Source: Limnoperna fortunei
Lineage: Eukaryota > Mollusca > Bivalvia > Mytilida > Modiolidae
Direction: 5' to 3'
Assembly (NCBI GenBank): GCA_944474755.1
Contig: OX104123.1
Location: 19,906,275 to 19,970,274 of the forward strand
DNA length: 64,000 bases
Both the position numbers and the translations under genes were made by a program. Under the pieces are notes generated by a model. It saw nothing but the letters and a program-made list of their open reading frames with translations, was not told where the DNA came from and ran no database searches. Below are positions 21,665 through 33,389 of the stretch, piece by piece (position 1 is the stretch's first letter; every line of letters begins with the position of its first letter).

Positions 21665-22300
21665 AACAAGTGTGGACTGTCAGCTAGTGCTCACTAGTGA
21701 TACCCTGGCTTTCCCTAACACAAATTTTGCATGTATGACAACTATGTGTAAAAACCTTAAGTATTCAGTAAACTGGAAGTAGATGACTAAAGCGAAATCG
21801 CTATACACTATATGAAACTACAGGATAAAGAAATATGCAAAATATCAGGCTTATGCATCCTATAGTTGCTTAGAAATCTGTGATGGACATTTTGCATGCA
21901 TGTCAACAAGGTGTAAAAATCTAAGTATTCGGTAAACAGGAAGTAGATGACTAAGGCAAAATAGCTATACACCAAATTGTACTATAGAATATAGAAATAT
22001 GCCAAATATCAGGCTTATGCATCCTATAGTTGCTTAGAAATCTGTGATGGACATTTTGCATGTATGTCAAGTACTCGGGAAGTAGATTACCAAGGAGCAT
22101 AAAATCGCTCAAGACCATATGGGACTATAGGACAAAGCAATATGCAAAATATCAGGCTTCTGAATCCTATTGTTGCTTAGAAAACTATGTAAAAATAAAA
22201 GTATTCGGTAAACCTGAATTTTTTTGTTTAGGAACGGACAGACGAAAGGACAAGGGTAAAACAGTACACCCCCTCTTCCTCGAAGCGGGGGTATAATAAT
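21665..22300 (+). repeat. Multi-unit dispersed repeat with GC-rich terminal hairpin
   Basis: Three units of about 160 bp share CAGGCTTATGCATCCTATAG, TTGCTTAGAAATCTGTGATG and GACATTTTGCATG. It ends in GGAACGGACAGACGAAAGGA and a CCCCC..CGAAGCGGGGGTATAAT hairpin. The same type of end closes the element at 28300-28735. Non-coding dispersed repeat. Confidence 0.7.
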
Positions 22301-22648
22301 TTATAATATTTTACCTTTTTATTTTCTACGTCATTTTGTTCTACGGAATTTTATGCTGTGAATGGAAACAAGTTATTTTTTAAATAATTCAATAAAAGAA
22401 TTAAATTAGTTCTATTTGATTTGTAACATGTTATGAAGAAGCAGTGTACATTTTCATTTTTGTAATTAAAATTAAAAGTAGGTATAAAATGTATAAACAA
22501 TGTATAAACCATATGTTGTGGTTTTAATATAAAATATGTTACCCGTTTCTTTTATTATTCATTTTCGTTCTTCAATCTTTTTTCACTAAAGAATGTTAAC
22601 TTTAACCCACAATCCAATAAAAGAAGCAGTATATAAATATATAGGATA

Positions 22649-22764
22649 TTACATTGGTACGAGTGGATTATCGGATTTCTACAATCGAAATAGTTAAATT
22701 ATGGAATTCCATAATTTAACTATCGAGATTGGAGAAATCCGATAATCCAAGAGTACTTATGTAA
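22649..22764. mobile_element. 116-bp fold-back (palindromic) element, copy 1
   Basis: Arms pair almost completely: left GGATTATCGGATTTCT and AGTTAAATTATGGAAT, right ATTCCATAATTTAACT and AGAAATCCGATAATCC. A degraded relative lies at 28858-28957 (GGAGAAATCCGATAATCC retained), so it is a small MITE family. Confidence 0.75.
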
Positions 22765-22881
22765 GATTCTGTTTCTCTAATTTTAAAAAGTAGTAAATTT
22801 GCGAAACAAAGTACAAATTCTCCCAACCCCAATTTTACGTTCATGACTTAAAAACGCGGTAAATGAAAGGTGTTTTGTTTA

Positions 22882-22925
22882 TGACGTCATGAATTCTTAT
22901 TGTGACGTTATTATTTTTAACCAAT
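22882..22925 (+). promoter_or_regulatory. CRE and CCAAT motifs upstream of a possible first exon
   Basis: TGACGTCA at 22882-22889, a second TGACGT at about 22903, and AACCAAT at 22919-22925 precede a good start codon context at 23152. Motif matches only; no transcription evidence. Confidence 0.25.
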
Positions 22926-23151
22926 CAACTGCTGAGAACAACAAATTCACTAGTGACGAGAAATATTTTTTCCACACAGGTCAAGCGGTTGAAATATTAC
23001 GTCAAAATTAGAGAAAATATACTATACAACTATACTTCGTCATTTTAGAAACTGTCACAATACAAACTGTAAATAACATCTTAATTTTTATTAGATTTAT
23101 CATCACTAGGGGAAAGCCACTGTTCGTAACTTAAGTTATGAACGGCCCAAC

Positions 23152-23170
23152 ATGGCGGAAGGTGACAACG
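23152..23170 (+). CDS. Possible first coding exon (MAEGDN...)
   Basis: CCCAACATGGCGGAAGGTGACAACG|GTAATATT: a good Kozak context, an Ala-Glu-Gly start typical of soluble proteins, and a usable donor leaving one base. Upstream CRE and CCAAT motifs fit a promoter. No downstream exon was identified with confidence, so this may be chance. Confidence 0.25.
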
Positions 23171-23884
23171 GTAATATTTTGTTTTTATCAGTTTTAATGC
23201 ATTATAGACGTTTTCTAAGTAGGATAAAATGACCAAACTTTGGTATATTTTGTAATGATACCATAACATTAAACATTTCATGGAATAAAACACCCCAAGT
23301 AGTCCTCTACTAAAATTGTTCTATAATGGTAAAGGTGGACATTGTTACTGGTTTATTGGCATAAAAATTTGCTGATGACTATACGATAAACATTTCTAAT
23401 AACTTTTGATCCGTTAACTGGTTTCAGAGGAGAAGCCTTTTAAAAAATGTTCCCATGGAGTCCTGTGGTGGTGGCCATTAAGAATTTCTAATTGATCAAT
23501 CGTTATGTGAGGTCGCTCACTTCACAAGCGATCTTTGGTAGAGCTATTTTGATGCGATCTGTTCCATAGACAAACAATGTGCTGTTTTTTACGTTTTCAG
23601 TTCGTGCAATCTCACTTTGGGTTATTTTGGCCTGGAGAGGACCGATGAGGATATTTCAAGTAGCAAGGTCAAACTTTGGCATGGCAGTTTTCGAACAATA
23701 TGATATTTATACTTTGCAGATTTTGGACGAGAGGCAAAGCAATGACCACATTTAAAGTGAAAACTTACCTGTAAAAATCAAAAGAGCTGTGCATTTCTCC
23801 TCAAATCTGAGATGTTTTAAAAAAGTGGACCAAGACAACAAAGTGAAGTCTACTCCAGATGCCACATGTATTAAACACTTGTCT

Positions 23885-23975
23885 CATATTATCATTCCCA
23901 ATAAAAACTGGACGCCATGATAAAGCTGAAAAATTGCTGAAAATGGTGTTAAACATCATTCAAACAAACAAACAA
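23885..23975 (+). mobile_element. SINE 3' fragment
   Basis: AAAAACTGGACGCCATGATA..GCTGAAAAATTGCTGAAAATGG..GTTAAACATCATTCAAAC matches the 3' part of the tRNA-derived SINE at 39685-39950, with a CAAA-rich tail. Confidence 0.7.
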
Positions 23976-24399
23976 AACATTATCATTTTTAAGACCATTT
24001 GTAGTGAATTTTAACTAAAGCTGTCTTAACAGAGCACATGTCTTAAGAAATTGTTCTCCCGTAGTGGACACTTACAACAGGTACCACTGCGGACTGATTC
24101 AATGTAATCTGACATGGATCGAACCGTCACAAACACAAAACGATGAAATTAAGGTCAAGGACATTTGTCAATTGAAATCATGTAACAAAAGGCATTACGT
24201 ATCGATGGTCTGCACATCTTCAATTGAAATATTAAGTTATATGCGATGAGCCAACATTATGTAATACCAGTTTGTTTTGCCTTTATCATTGGTTTTACAT
24301 TTATTGTACCTACCTTGGTATCCATCTTAAAGTTAAATTTGAAACAGATACAAACTGTTGCAAAGCATTGGATGATGCTATCCTCATAACAACCGCCCG

Positions 24400-25335
24400 T
24401 GATAAAAATTGGAAACACCTAAAACAGGAATATTGGGCAATAAATAATGGCTGCTGACAACAAAGGGAAACACATAATAACAGGAATATAAGGCAATAAA
24501 TAATGGCTATTGACAACAAAGAGAAACACCTAAAACCAGGAATATCGGGCCCTAAAAAATGGCTACTGACAATGAATAGAAACACATGAAAATAAATGAA
24601 AATGTATACATAAATAATGGCTACTGAAAATGTATACATAAATAATGGCTACTGAAAATGTCTACATAAATAATGGCTACTGAAATTGAATGAAAATGTA
24701 TACATAAATAATGGCTACTGAATATGTCTACATCAATAATGGCTACTGAATATGTCTACATAAATAATGGCTACTGAAAATGTCTACATAAATTATGGCT
24801 ACTGAATATGTCTACATAAACAATGGCTACTGAAAATGTCTACATTAATAATGTCTACTGAAAATGTCTACATAAATAATGGCTACTGAAAATGTCTACA
24901 TAAATAATGGCTACTGAAATTGAATGAAAATGTCAACATAAATAATGGCTACTGAATATGTCTACATAAATAATGGCTACTGAAAATGTCTACATAAATA
25001 ATGGCTACTGAAATTGAATGAAAATGTCTACATAAATAATGGCTACTGAAATTGAATGAAAATGTCTACATAAATAATGGCTACTGAATATGTCTACATA
25101 AATAATGGCTACAGAAATTGAATGAAAATGTCTACATAATTAATGGCTACTGAAATTGAATGAAAATGTCTACATAAATAATGGGTACTGAATATGTCTA
25201 CATAAATAATGGCTACTGAAATTAAATGAAAATGTCTACATAAATAATGACTACTGAAAATGAATGAAAATCTCTACATAAATAATGGCTACTGAAAATG
25301 AATGAAAATGTCTACATAAATAATGGCTATCGACA
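24400..25335. repeat. Minisatellite, 28-38-bp units (TACATAAATAATGGCTACTGA)
   Basis: The left 200 bp hold three units of about 60 bp (GAAACACCTAAAACAGGAAT ... AATAAATAATGGCT). The rest is about 25 units of AAAATGTCTACATAAATAAT followed by GGCTACTG (28 bp), some with a 10-base AAATTGAATG insert (38 bp). It lies directly downstream of the stop codon at 25512 on the minus strand, in or past the 3' UTR of the Lys/Glu-rich gene. Open frames across it are not coding. Confidence 0.9.
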
Positions 25336-25511
25336 AGAAGTAAAGAGTAACTAGTAAAAATTGTTTAAATAATTTCTAATTGTACAAGTTGGTAAATTAT
25401 ATGTATTGCACCATTGTTTGGCTGAACTTTTTCTAAACTTGATTACAATCATACAAACTCGAAAATATGAAACATCATCTGTAGCACACCAGTTCACTCT
25501 AGTTCTTGTTG

Positions 25512-25883
25512 CTAACATTTGTTTGTGCATTGTTTTGTTGTGGGTTTATTGATGCGTGTCCCATGAATGAACATTGATGTGTATTGGTGATTTTGAAAGA
25601 GAGATTTAATGCCCATTTGGTATTTCCTCGCTTCTTTTGGAAGAAAGAGTGCAATATTCATTCCTTGAAACAATTTTTGTATTTTGGTTTCTTTTCGATC
25701 CACTAACCTCTCACATAGTCCATCAAGTTCATCTATAACTACTCTGTTCTGGAAGAGTTCCTTTATTCCCTGCAATACAGAGGCTGTACAGGAGGGAGCA
25801 CCCATAACTGGTGCCACGGAATGTAAAACACTGTACCAATATTTACTCTCTACTTGATTTTTGCAGTTAAAGCACACAAAGCC
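25512..25883 (-). CDS. Lys/Glu-rich cassette-exon gene, terminal exon
   Basis: Acceptor GTTTATTTACAG|GGC, then a 123-residue frame to TAG. It starts GFVCFNCKNQVESKYWYSVL, continues HSVAPVMGAPSCTASVLQGI, KELFQNRVVIDELDGLCERL and NIALFLPKEARKYQMGIKSL, and ends KQCTNKC. CFNC could be half a zinc site, and the rest looks like a folded helical domain. I do not recognise the family. It is joined to the upstream exons because the phase (0) and strand fit and no other partner is visible. The gap to the next exon is about 3.3 kb and further exons may be missed. Confidence 0.6.
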   Translation of the reverse strand, partial: GFVCFNCKNQVESKYWYSVLHSVAPVMGAPSCTASVLQGIKELFQNRVVIDELDGLCERLVDRKETKIQKLFQGMNIALFLPKEARKYQMGIKSLFQNHQYTSMFIHGTRINKPTTKQCTNKC

Positions 25884-25899
25884 CTGTAAATAAACAACA

Positions 25900-28290
25900 A
25901 TCTAATCAATCTAAAGCTTTTATTTGGCCTCTACATTTTGATGCTATGGAAGATCTAACAGCATACAATCATAGGTCATCCATTGTGTTGACTAATCAAC
26001 AAGAAGCTGTGTTTACGCCTATGTCCGGCTTAGAACATAATGGTAAACGCCCACTATTTTCTTAATTTACACTATCCATGAAATATTTTCCTCAGCCCTT
26101 GATAATTGCCAATGAAGAGATCTCATCATGTTGTAAAGTTACTGTGTTTCATAAACATCTACATACAGGCAGACGAACGAACAGACTGAAAAGTTGTATG
26201 CCCCTTAATTTTGATTGCTAGACATAAAAACAGCTTTTCCATTCTTTTGTGTCGGGGACTCTATGACGCTACAGTAACAAAAAGAAAATAGCAAGAAAAG
26301 GTATTGATTGATCTCTATAGAAGACTTTAAATGTGCATGAACAAAACTTTTACTATGACATCATGTCACACCAATCTGTTTGTTCAAATTTAGCTGAATT
26401 CAACTTTTAGCAGTTTTTCAGCTACTAGTATGTCATAATGTTCCAAGCCTAGGGATGTCATAAGAAAGTGGCAACTGTAGAAAATCGCCGGCTATTAGCT
26501 CGCCTGTCACCAACTACTTCCAAATCAAAAATTTGTGATATCTTCACAAATTTCCATTTGAAGAACTGTTTTTTCAGTACTCCATGCATTAAATGTAAAT
26601 TTTACGAATGAGTGAATGCTTTGGTGATTGTTTCATAAAAAATGAGTCAGATAATTTTCCAGTTTCTAAATATAGACGAATTTATTTTAATCCGCTAATC
26701 ACAATTTGTATTTTTAAAATCAGAAACAGTTTCAACTTATGGTCAATATACGGAAACGATATGTACAACTTTTTCCTTAAAGGAAGGAATGATACACTGC
26801 GAGAAGTGGTTGACAAAGCCGTCCTTCTGGGACCTGAAGGTGTCTCAAAAGTGAAGTTCAAGGGACCATGTCATTTTAGACAATCTCCCTCACGTCGTCT
26901 GATGGTTCACAGAGGATACTTGTAGATCTGGTCCAACTAATTCGTCCACACTATCACTTTATCATAAATATATATTTCCAATAAAAACTGCATATAATTA
27001 TGGTATTTTTACTTTTTCAAATGATTAACGTGCTGCAAATTGATTACGCTCCATTTGTTTATTTACCGGATACATCTAATAACCGGAATTGAACAATGAG
27101 TAAAAGTAAACAGCCCATAAAGAAAAATCGTAACCGTTTGATAAACTAACACTTATTTGGATTGAAACTTAAAGTTCTTTCAAAATTTATTATATTTTTG
27201 TTATTTTTCTTGATTAATTTTAGATAATATATTGTGTTTTTTTTTCGTTTTTTTTTGTGGTGTGGTTTGGGGGTGTATAAGTTGTTTGTTTGGTAATATA
27301 TGGTGTTCAAAATGTAAGTCTACAGAGAGAAAACATTTCAAAATCGAAACACCGAAAATATATTGGTCCGGGATGTAGGCCTGCCGTGAATCAGACTAGT
27401 AAACAGTCATTTGGAATGTTTACATGGGTTTGGTTGCAATCACGTTTTTTATGGAGGCTTACAGTTACCTAGGCCTAAGGAGTAGGTTACCTTGGCAAAA
27501 CAAATTAATATTATTGAAGATTTTGGCTTTAAAAATCTGATTTATTGAAGGCTTGAATTGAATGCGTCACATTGAAGGCTGCTTTCTGTTTTCCATTATG
27601 GATTTTTTTTAATTGCCGTTTATATATGTAGGCTGAGTCTCGTACACTTATTCCACATCTCATTATCTTCCGACTGCTACAGTCGGAACCTTTCCTTACA
27701 AACGATGGTCGAATGACGTACTTTGAATCGTTATTATATAGCTGTATAATAAGTTGTTATAAGAAGTAAGCTAAGTTGTAATTACAAGTTAGCTAAGTTG
27801 TTATAACAAGTAAGCTAAGTTGTAATTACAAGTTAGCTAATAAACTTTGGGGGAATTAAAGCAAAACTTTCCATTTAAACATTTAAGGTTCCTGTGTGTT
27901 ATCAGATAAAAATTAAGCTGCATGTATAGATGCTCCAAATGCTGCCACCAAAGACATAGATAAAGTCTTGATTGCAGGTGGGAAGACATTAAACACTAAA
28001 TTCCTAACATTAATAGCAGTTTTGATATATTCAATTTTTCTCCTTTATGTATTTACATGTAGATAGATATGTTCTATGTGTGTCTGACAGAATCTAAAGT
28101 AAGAGTATGGTTACACAGTCCAAATTATGAAGACTTTGATTTTTATTGATGCTTAGATCTTTATCGATTTAAATTTACTTCAGTATAATCTGCTTTTCTG
28201 AATTAAAACAAATAACTACTTCATAGCAAGACAATTATTTTAATTCATCCTATTTCTATAGAAATAAGTAATAACATACAAATTTTTTTA
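25900..28290. other. Intron or intergenic sequence, few features
   Basis: Probable intron of the minus-strand gene. An open frame at 26608-26925 (plus) ends DTLREVVDKAVLLGPEGV..., which I could not place. A repeat-end fragment with GACGAACGAACAGAC lies near 26175. The only other item is the 44-bp repeat at 27749-27841. Confidence 0.4.
27749..27841. repeat. 44-bp palindrome-rich tandem repeat, two copies
   Basis: Each unit contains TTGTTATAACAA-type and TTGTAATTACAA palindromes linked by AGTTAGCTAAG or AAGTAAGCTAAG. Two copies, the first slightly diverged. Confidence 0.75.
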
Positions 28291-28299
28291 AAAAAATCG

Positions 28300-28735
28300 A
28301 AGAATGTGTCCATAGGACACAGATGCCCCCGCTAAATGAAGTCCCAAACAGGAAGTAGCTGTCCGACAGGTCTGAAAGTTGCTAAGGACATACAACTTGT
28401 GATACTAAACCACCCTGCAAAATTTCAAATTGTTATTATGTACGGTTTCTGAGAAAACCTTGACAGAATTTTGTACATACAGAACGGACGTACAAATGAA
28501 GTCCCAAACAGGAAGTAGTTGTCTGACAGGTCTGAAAGTTGCTTAGGACGTACAACTTGTGAGACGACTGAACCACCCTGCCAAATTTCAAAGTGTTCTC
28601 ATGTACGGTTTCTGAGAAAAGCTTGACGTAAATTCGTTCGGACGTACGTACATACAGACAGAAGTACGGACGGACGGGCGGACATGAGTAAACCTTAATG
28701 CCCCCCGACATGTCGTCGCGGGGGCATAAAAAAAT
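28300..28735 (+). mobile_element. Hairpin-ended dispersed repeat (ATGCCCCCGC/GCGGGGGCAT)
   Basis: It opens GATGCCCCCGC and closes GCGGGGGCATAA, inverse ends of about 10 bases. Inside, GAAGTCCCAAACAGGAAGTA followed by GTCYGACAGGTCTGAAAGTTGC occurs twice 160 bases apart, before CGGACGGACGGGCGGACATG. This design recurs in bivalve genomes. Non-coding. Confidence 0.7.
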
Positions 28736-28857
28736 TATAAAAGGAAAAAAAAATGAAAATGCCTACCTACCTAACCTACCCTATTTTTTCACTATCATGT
28801 AACCTTAAACAGATGTATTGTTCTGTATGGCCTTAAAGAAACAGAATCCTACTCTTG

Positions 28858-28957
28858 GATAATCAGATTTATGCATTCTCGATATAACTTAAATCACCAA
28901 GCCTCGTAAGTATCTTGATTGGAGAAATCCGATAATCCATTAGTACCATTGTACCAC
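28858..28957. mobile_element. Fold-back element, degraded copy 2
   Basis: TTGGATAATCAGATTTATGC at the left and TTGGAGAAATCCGATAATCC at the right mirror the arms of the element at 22649-22764; the centre has diverged. Confidence 0.5.
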
Positions 28958-28974
28958 ACCACTTTAAGCAATTT

Positions 28975-29185
28975 TTCAACTATATCACTGCGTCCAGTTT
29001 TTACTTGGGGAGGAAGCCAGAGTACATTGAGAAAACACGACCTTTGGTAGGAAAACTAGCAATCATTGTCAATTCAGATTGTAGAAGCGCGCATCCTACC
29101 CGCAGTGAGACTCGAACCCACAATCCCAGTGTTGACAGACCACGTGATCAATACTAGATGAACTACCTTAAATACTCGGCCAGCT
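28975..29185 (-). mobile_element. tRNA-derived SINE
   Basis: Reverse orientation: GACTCGAACCC (inverse of box B GGGTTCGAGTC), then going left the central GAAAACTAGCAATC and GGGGAGGAAGCCAGAGTAC, and the 3' GCAATTTTTCAACTATATC. It matches the copy at 39685-39950. Confidence 0.75.
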
Positions 29186-29202
29186 ATTACTTAATATTTT
29201 AC

Positions 29203-29233
29203 CTTTTTATTTTCCTTTTCTGCATCTTTTTTT
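29203..29233 (-). CDS. Lys/Glu-rich gene, 31-nt exon
   Basis: TTTAATTTACAG|A AAA AAA GAT..., ending AAAAAG|GTAAAATATT. One leading base completes the two bases left by the exon at 29558-29613 (AG+A = Arg), giving R-KKDAEKENKK with a phase 0 end. The phase complement is the main evidence that both are real exons. Confidence 0.5.
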
Positions 29234-29557
29234 CTGTAAATTAAAAAAGTTCCTTTTGATTCATTAAATAAAAGAAACATAAACTATAAAATCTGGTAGA
29301 TTATACTTCGTCACTTCATGGTCGTTACAATACAAGTGTTCCCAGAATCCAACTTATATCAAATGTAGTTGTTGAAGAATCAAATTTAAAACATACTTTT
29401 TACAGGATACATTTAAACAACGAAAGTTTTCGATTCGTTTGATTTGAAATGTGTGCTAATGAATCTGGTACATTTTTATATCTTTAATTAGAATTTAAAG
29501 AAGATGCTGGACATGTGACATATTAATTATGATTTCAATAATTATACACTATGTTAC

Positions 29558-29613
29558 CTTTCAATTTCTTTATCTTCTTCATCTTTACTTTTGTCTTTTT
29601 TCTTTGCAAGTTT
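29558..29613 (-). CDS. Lys/Glu-rich gene, 56-nt exon
   Basis: TTTTTGACAG|AAACTTGC... to GAAAG|GTAACATAG, reading KLAKKKDKSKDEEDKEIE plus two bases. Highly charged, no Pro or hydrophobic core, probably a flexible or single-helix linker. It leaves phase 2, which the next exon (29203-29233) accepts. Confidence 0.5.
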
Positions 29614-29944
29614 CTGTCAAAAATGTTCTTTTTTTCAATACCACAGTGAAGCAAGCATTATATATAACATAATATACAATCAAGTTTCTATAGTTCATTT
29701 GAGGGTTCAGAAAAGGTTACAGAAGGTAAAGATAGGATCTATATTTCTGTTAGTTTTATTATGTTTAATGTTTATACTTGAATAGTTCCGATTACTCAAC
29801 TTACTTGTAATTGTTGCAGTATTATATTAAATATTCAAAAAGTATTTTTATGAAATATTTGAAATGGCTTTGGAATTTCAAATCTTCAACAAAAAAATAA
29901 AAAATTGAACTTTTCCAAAATTGATGTATCATAATAGAAAATTT

Positions 29945-30430
29945 CAAAAAAATATAACAGTTTTCTGGACTTTTGTTCTAAACGCTTGCAGATATTGAGC
30001 TGATACTTGGTATATGAGTAAACCTTGATGAGTTACAGACCAAGTTCGAAATTCATTCCAGTCTAATGATTTTTACAAAAAAAATGACCCTTGAACTTTA
30101 AATATTTCTTTAAAAATAACAGTTTTCTGGACTTTTTTTCTAAACGCTTGCAAATATTAAGCTGATATTTGGTATGTGAGTTAACCATGATGAGTTACAG
30201 ACCAAGTTCGAATATCTTTCCTGTTAAATGATTTTTTGACAAAATTATGGCCCTTGGACTCAAAATATTTCTTACAAATAAGTTTTCCTGACATTTTTAG
30301 TAAACACTTGTAGATATTGAGCTGATATTTGGCATGCACGTAAACCATGATGAGGTCCAGATCAAGTTCGAATATTGTTCTGGTCCAGTCATTTTTGATG
30401 AAATTATGGCTCTTGGACTATGAAAATTGT
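29945..30430 (+). repeat. About 155-bp tandem repeat, three units
   Basis: Units share AACAGTTTTCTGGACTTTT, CTAAACGCTTGCAGATATTG, AGCTGATAYTTGG and AGACCAAGTTCGAA. They begin near 29955, 30115 and 30275 and diverge rightward. Intronic, non-coding. Confidence 0.75.
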
Positions 30431-30529
30431 ATTTTAATTAAAAGTAATTATAAGTATAGGTTATAAACTAGATATAATCCACGTATTAGACATGTGACGG
30501 TTTAACGATGGTTATACAATATATGTTAC

Positions 30530-30580
30530 CTTTCCTTTATCTTTTTTCTTTTCAAGTTTTTCTGTTATCTTTTTATTTTT
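30530..30580 (-). CDS. Lys/Glu-rich gene, 51-nt exon
   Basis: TATATTGACAG|AAAAATAAA... to GGAAAG|GTAACATAT, reading KNKKITEKLEKKKDKGK, phase 0 at both ends. The acceptor and donor contexts resemble those at 29558-29613 (TTGACAG and AAG|GTAACATA), suggesting the two exons arose by duplication. Confidence 0.5.
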
Positions 30581-30663
30581 CTGTCAATATAAAAAAGTCC
30601 TCTTTTCTTAAATAATTAAAAAAGAACCATTATATTGTAATAGTATATAGTAGCCTTCCTTTC

Positions 30664-32200
30664 ACTAGAGGCTCTTAAGAGCCTGTATCGCTCACCTGAC
30701 TTACAAAAAAACGTTTTAAGACAAGACTTTTCTTGCAAATTTTGATATTAAATGCTAAAGAGTTTATGTGAAGATGCTGTTTCTATGAATGTTGCCATGT
30801 TGAATTTACAATCAGCAGTAGTAGTGTTTCTGAGAAGAAGCAATTTTTCCGTTTTTTTCATAGGTTAGTATGTTAAGTGATGTTCCTAAGTGGCAGCAAT
30901 CATGTATTTTGGATCGAAACAAAAAACTCAAAATTAGTAGAGGACCATACAATATCATATATCCTAAAATCTACCAAGCTGTTTGTGAGAAAACGAATTT
31001 TAAAATCTCAGCCAGTCAGAACGCATTTGCAGCTCTGGCAGCCATGTTGAATTTCCTATCGGCTTGAAACATACTTAAAATAATAAGAATACTATCTAAG
31101 ATTCACTTCTGCATTATTTGGTTAAATTGTGTGGAACTGAGTTTCAGAGAAGAAGCTGTTTGTATGGTTTTCCCAAAGGGTCCTATGTTAAGCTGTGTTT
31201 TTTACCGTGGTGGCCATCTTGGAATTTGGATCGCCACAAAAAACTCAAATTTTGTAGAGGACCATCTAAGGTACATTTGTGCAATATCTCAAATCGATCT
31301 GCTAAGCGGTTTGTAAAAAGAAGATTTTTGAAATTTCAGCCAATCAGAAGCCATAAGTTGCCCTGGAAGCCATGTTCAATTTGCAATTGTCTCAAAAAAC
31401 TCTAAATAATAAGATAAATATCCATTAATCATTTCTTCATAATTTGGCTTCATTGTGTGGAACAGTTTCAGAAAAGAAGTTGTTTGTATGTTTTTCCCAT
31501 AGGGTCCTAGTTTAAACTAAGTCCTGTGATGGCGGCCATCCTGGATTTTGGATCGGAACAAAAAACTCAAACCTTGTAGAGGACCACATAAGGTACATTT
31601 CTGCTATATTTTAAATCAATCTGCCAAGCAGTTTATGAGGAGAAGATTTCTGAATTTCAGCCAATCAGAATGCATTTATGGCCCTGGAAGCCATGTTGAA
31701 TTTGCAATTGGCTCGAAAAACCCAAAACAATAAGATAATTATGCAACCTTCATTTCCTTATTAATTTGGCTTCACTGTGTGGAATAGTTTCATAGAAGAA
31801 GTTGTTTGTATGTTTTTCCTATAGGGTCCTTTGTTAAACTATGTCCTGCGATGGCGGCCTTATTGGATTTTGGATCGGCACAAAAAACTCAAACTTTGTA
31901 GAGGACCATCTAAGGTACATTTCTGCAATATTTCAAATCAATCTGCCAAGCAGTTCATGAGAAGAAGATTTTTGAATTTCAGCCAATCAGAGCGCATTTA
32001 TGGCCCTGGCAACCATGTTTCATATTTGATCAGCACCAAAAACTCAAACTTTGTTTAAGAACCACCCAATAAACACCCTGCCAAGTTTGGTTTCAATTGG
32101 CTAAGTGGTTGTGGAGAAGAAGATTAAAATGTAAAAAGTTTACGGCCGACGACGACGACGACGATGCCGACGACGACGGACGCAAAGTGATGAGAATAGC
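30664..32200 (+). mobile_element. Multi-unit repeat element with CTAGAGGCTC palindromic end
   Basis: It begins ACTAGAGGCTCTTAAGAGCC then TGTATCGCTCACCTGA, contains four units of about 310 bp (each with TCAGA.AAGAAG, GGTCCT, GGCGGCC.T, CACAAAAAACTCAAA, GTAGAGGACCA and CAGCCAATCAGA), and ends in a GACGACGACG-rich tract and AAGTGATGAGAATAGCT. An element with the same CTAGAGGCTC end lies inverted at 61566-62967. Open frames inside come from the shared unit and are not genes. Confidence 0.75.
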
Positions 32201-32209
32201 TAAAAATAT

Positions 32210-33385
32210 ATCTATATATTAAGATTTCCACACATTACTGATAACGATTAAGCTCGTATTATGAATGTTATTTAGTATTAATTTACCATCAGGTTAGGAA
32301 GTTCCAGTTAAGTTTTTTAAATATTTTTTTAACTTTGGCAAATTTTTGCTCCGAGGAAAACTGTTCTTGTTTTGTGAAATTTTAGAGGATATCCCATACA
32401 AATTTACCTAAGTCACGGAACAGGCTACTGAATCCTCGGGTTTCATCTATGAATGATTGGTATTTTTATGCAATTCTCTTAAATTAGCATTTTCAGCTTG
32501 CCGTTTAATTTTTTTCCTCGTTGTCGGACATTTTATGATAGTTTCGTATTTATCACAGTTATCCTTTTTAATAAATAATTAAACGATTAAATGTCCTACT
32601 TCCATGCAAAATAGTTAATTTTTATTATTTTGTTAGTGATTCTAAGAGAAAAATACCGCTATATTCCATCTTAGCAAAAATCATAGAATTTAAAAGACCA
32701 AAATTTTTAGAGAACAAGACAAAAAACGTACTGAAAATCGGTCTACAAATAAAAAAGTTATGCAAGTTTAAAGATGACAATTTTGGCAATTTGTTTGGAT
32801 TGTATACATGTATTCAGTATCAAAATGGGCTGAAACCCAACTTGAGGGGTATTTAGGCCTTACAAGTTTGTTAATAATCAAGTTTTTTGTAAATATTTAT
32901 TGACTTGTATTGGGTACTGCAAAAAACATCCACCTTTAATGACCTTCATCTTTTCGTCTAAAAACGGTTCTTGTCCAAAATCCTAACAAAAACGTTTTTT
33001 TAACAAGACTTTACTACAATGCAACATTCAATATGGATGATGCAATAAGACCAACAACTGCAATTTACTGAGACAAAAACAGCTTTTTCTCTAAGTTTGA
33101 GTTAAATTTATAAGCAAATGGTTTGCTTTACACCAATAATATATTTATTTTCAATACATATGTCCGAGTCTCAGTAAGGTAGGTGTACCTTAAAGTTTTT
33201 TAACAACAATGCCACATTCAAAATGGCTACCACAATATGGCCGACAATAGCAATTTACTACCAATAAAACAGCAGTTTTCTCCAAGTTTGAATCAAATTT
33301 TTGACAAAATGCTTTCCTTCACAACCATGGGGAAATTTGTTTGTAACAAATATAGTCTAGTCTCAGTAGTAAATATGGCTCCAAC
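32210..33385. other. Intronic AT-rich sequence
   Basis: No exon with clear signals. Two weakly similar segments (ACATTCAATATGGATGATGC near 33022 and ACATTCAAAATGGCTACCAC near 33214) suggest an old duplication. Confidence 0.4.
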
Positions 33386-33389
33386 AATA

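Noticed and set aside
22060..22296. 78-codon plus frame
   Set aside because: Lies within the hairpin-ended dispersed repeat at 21665-22300.
26608..26925. 105-codon plus-strand frame ending TLREVVDKAVLLGPEGV...
   Set aside because: The last third looks protein-like and follows a CCTTAAAG acceptor, but I found no homologous family or upstream exon, so it was left out of the gene list.
31118..32058. Several plus-strand frames sharing LDRHKKLK.CRGPSKVHFCNIS
   Set aside because: They repeat because they lie in the roughly 310-bp units of a non-coding repeat element; stops interrupt each unit.
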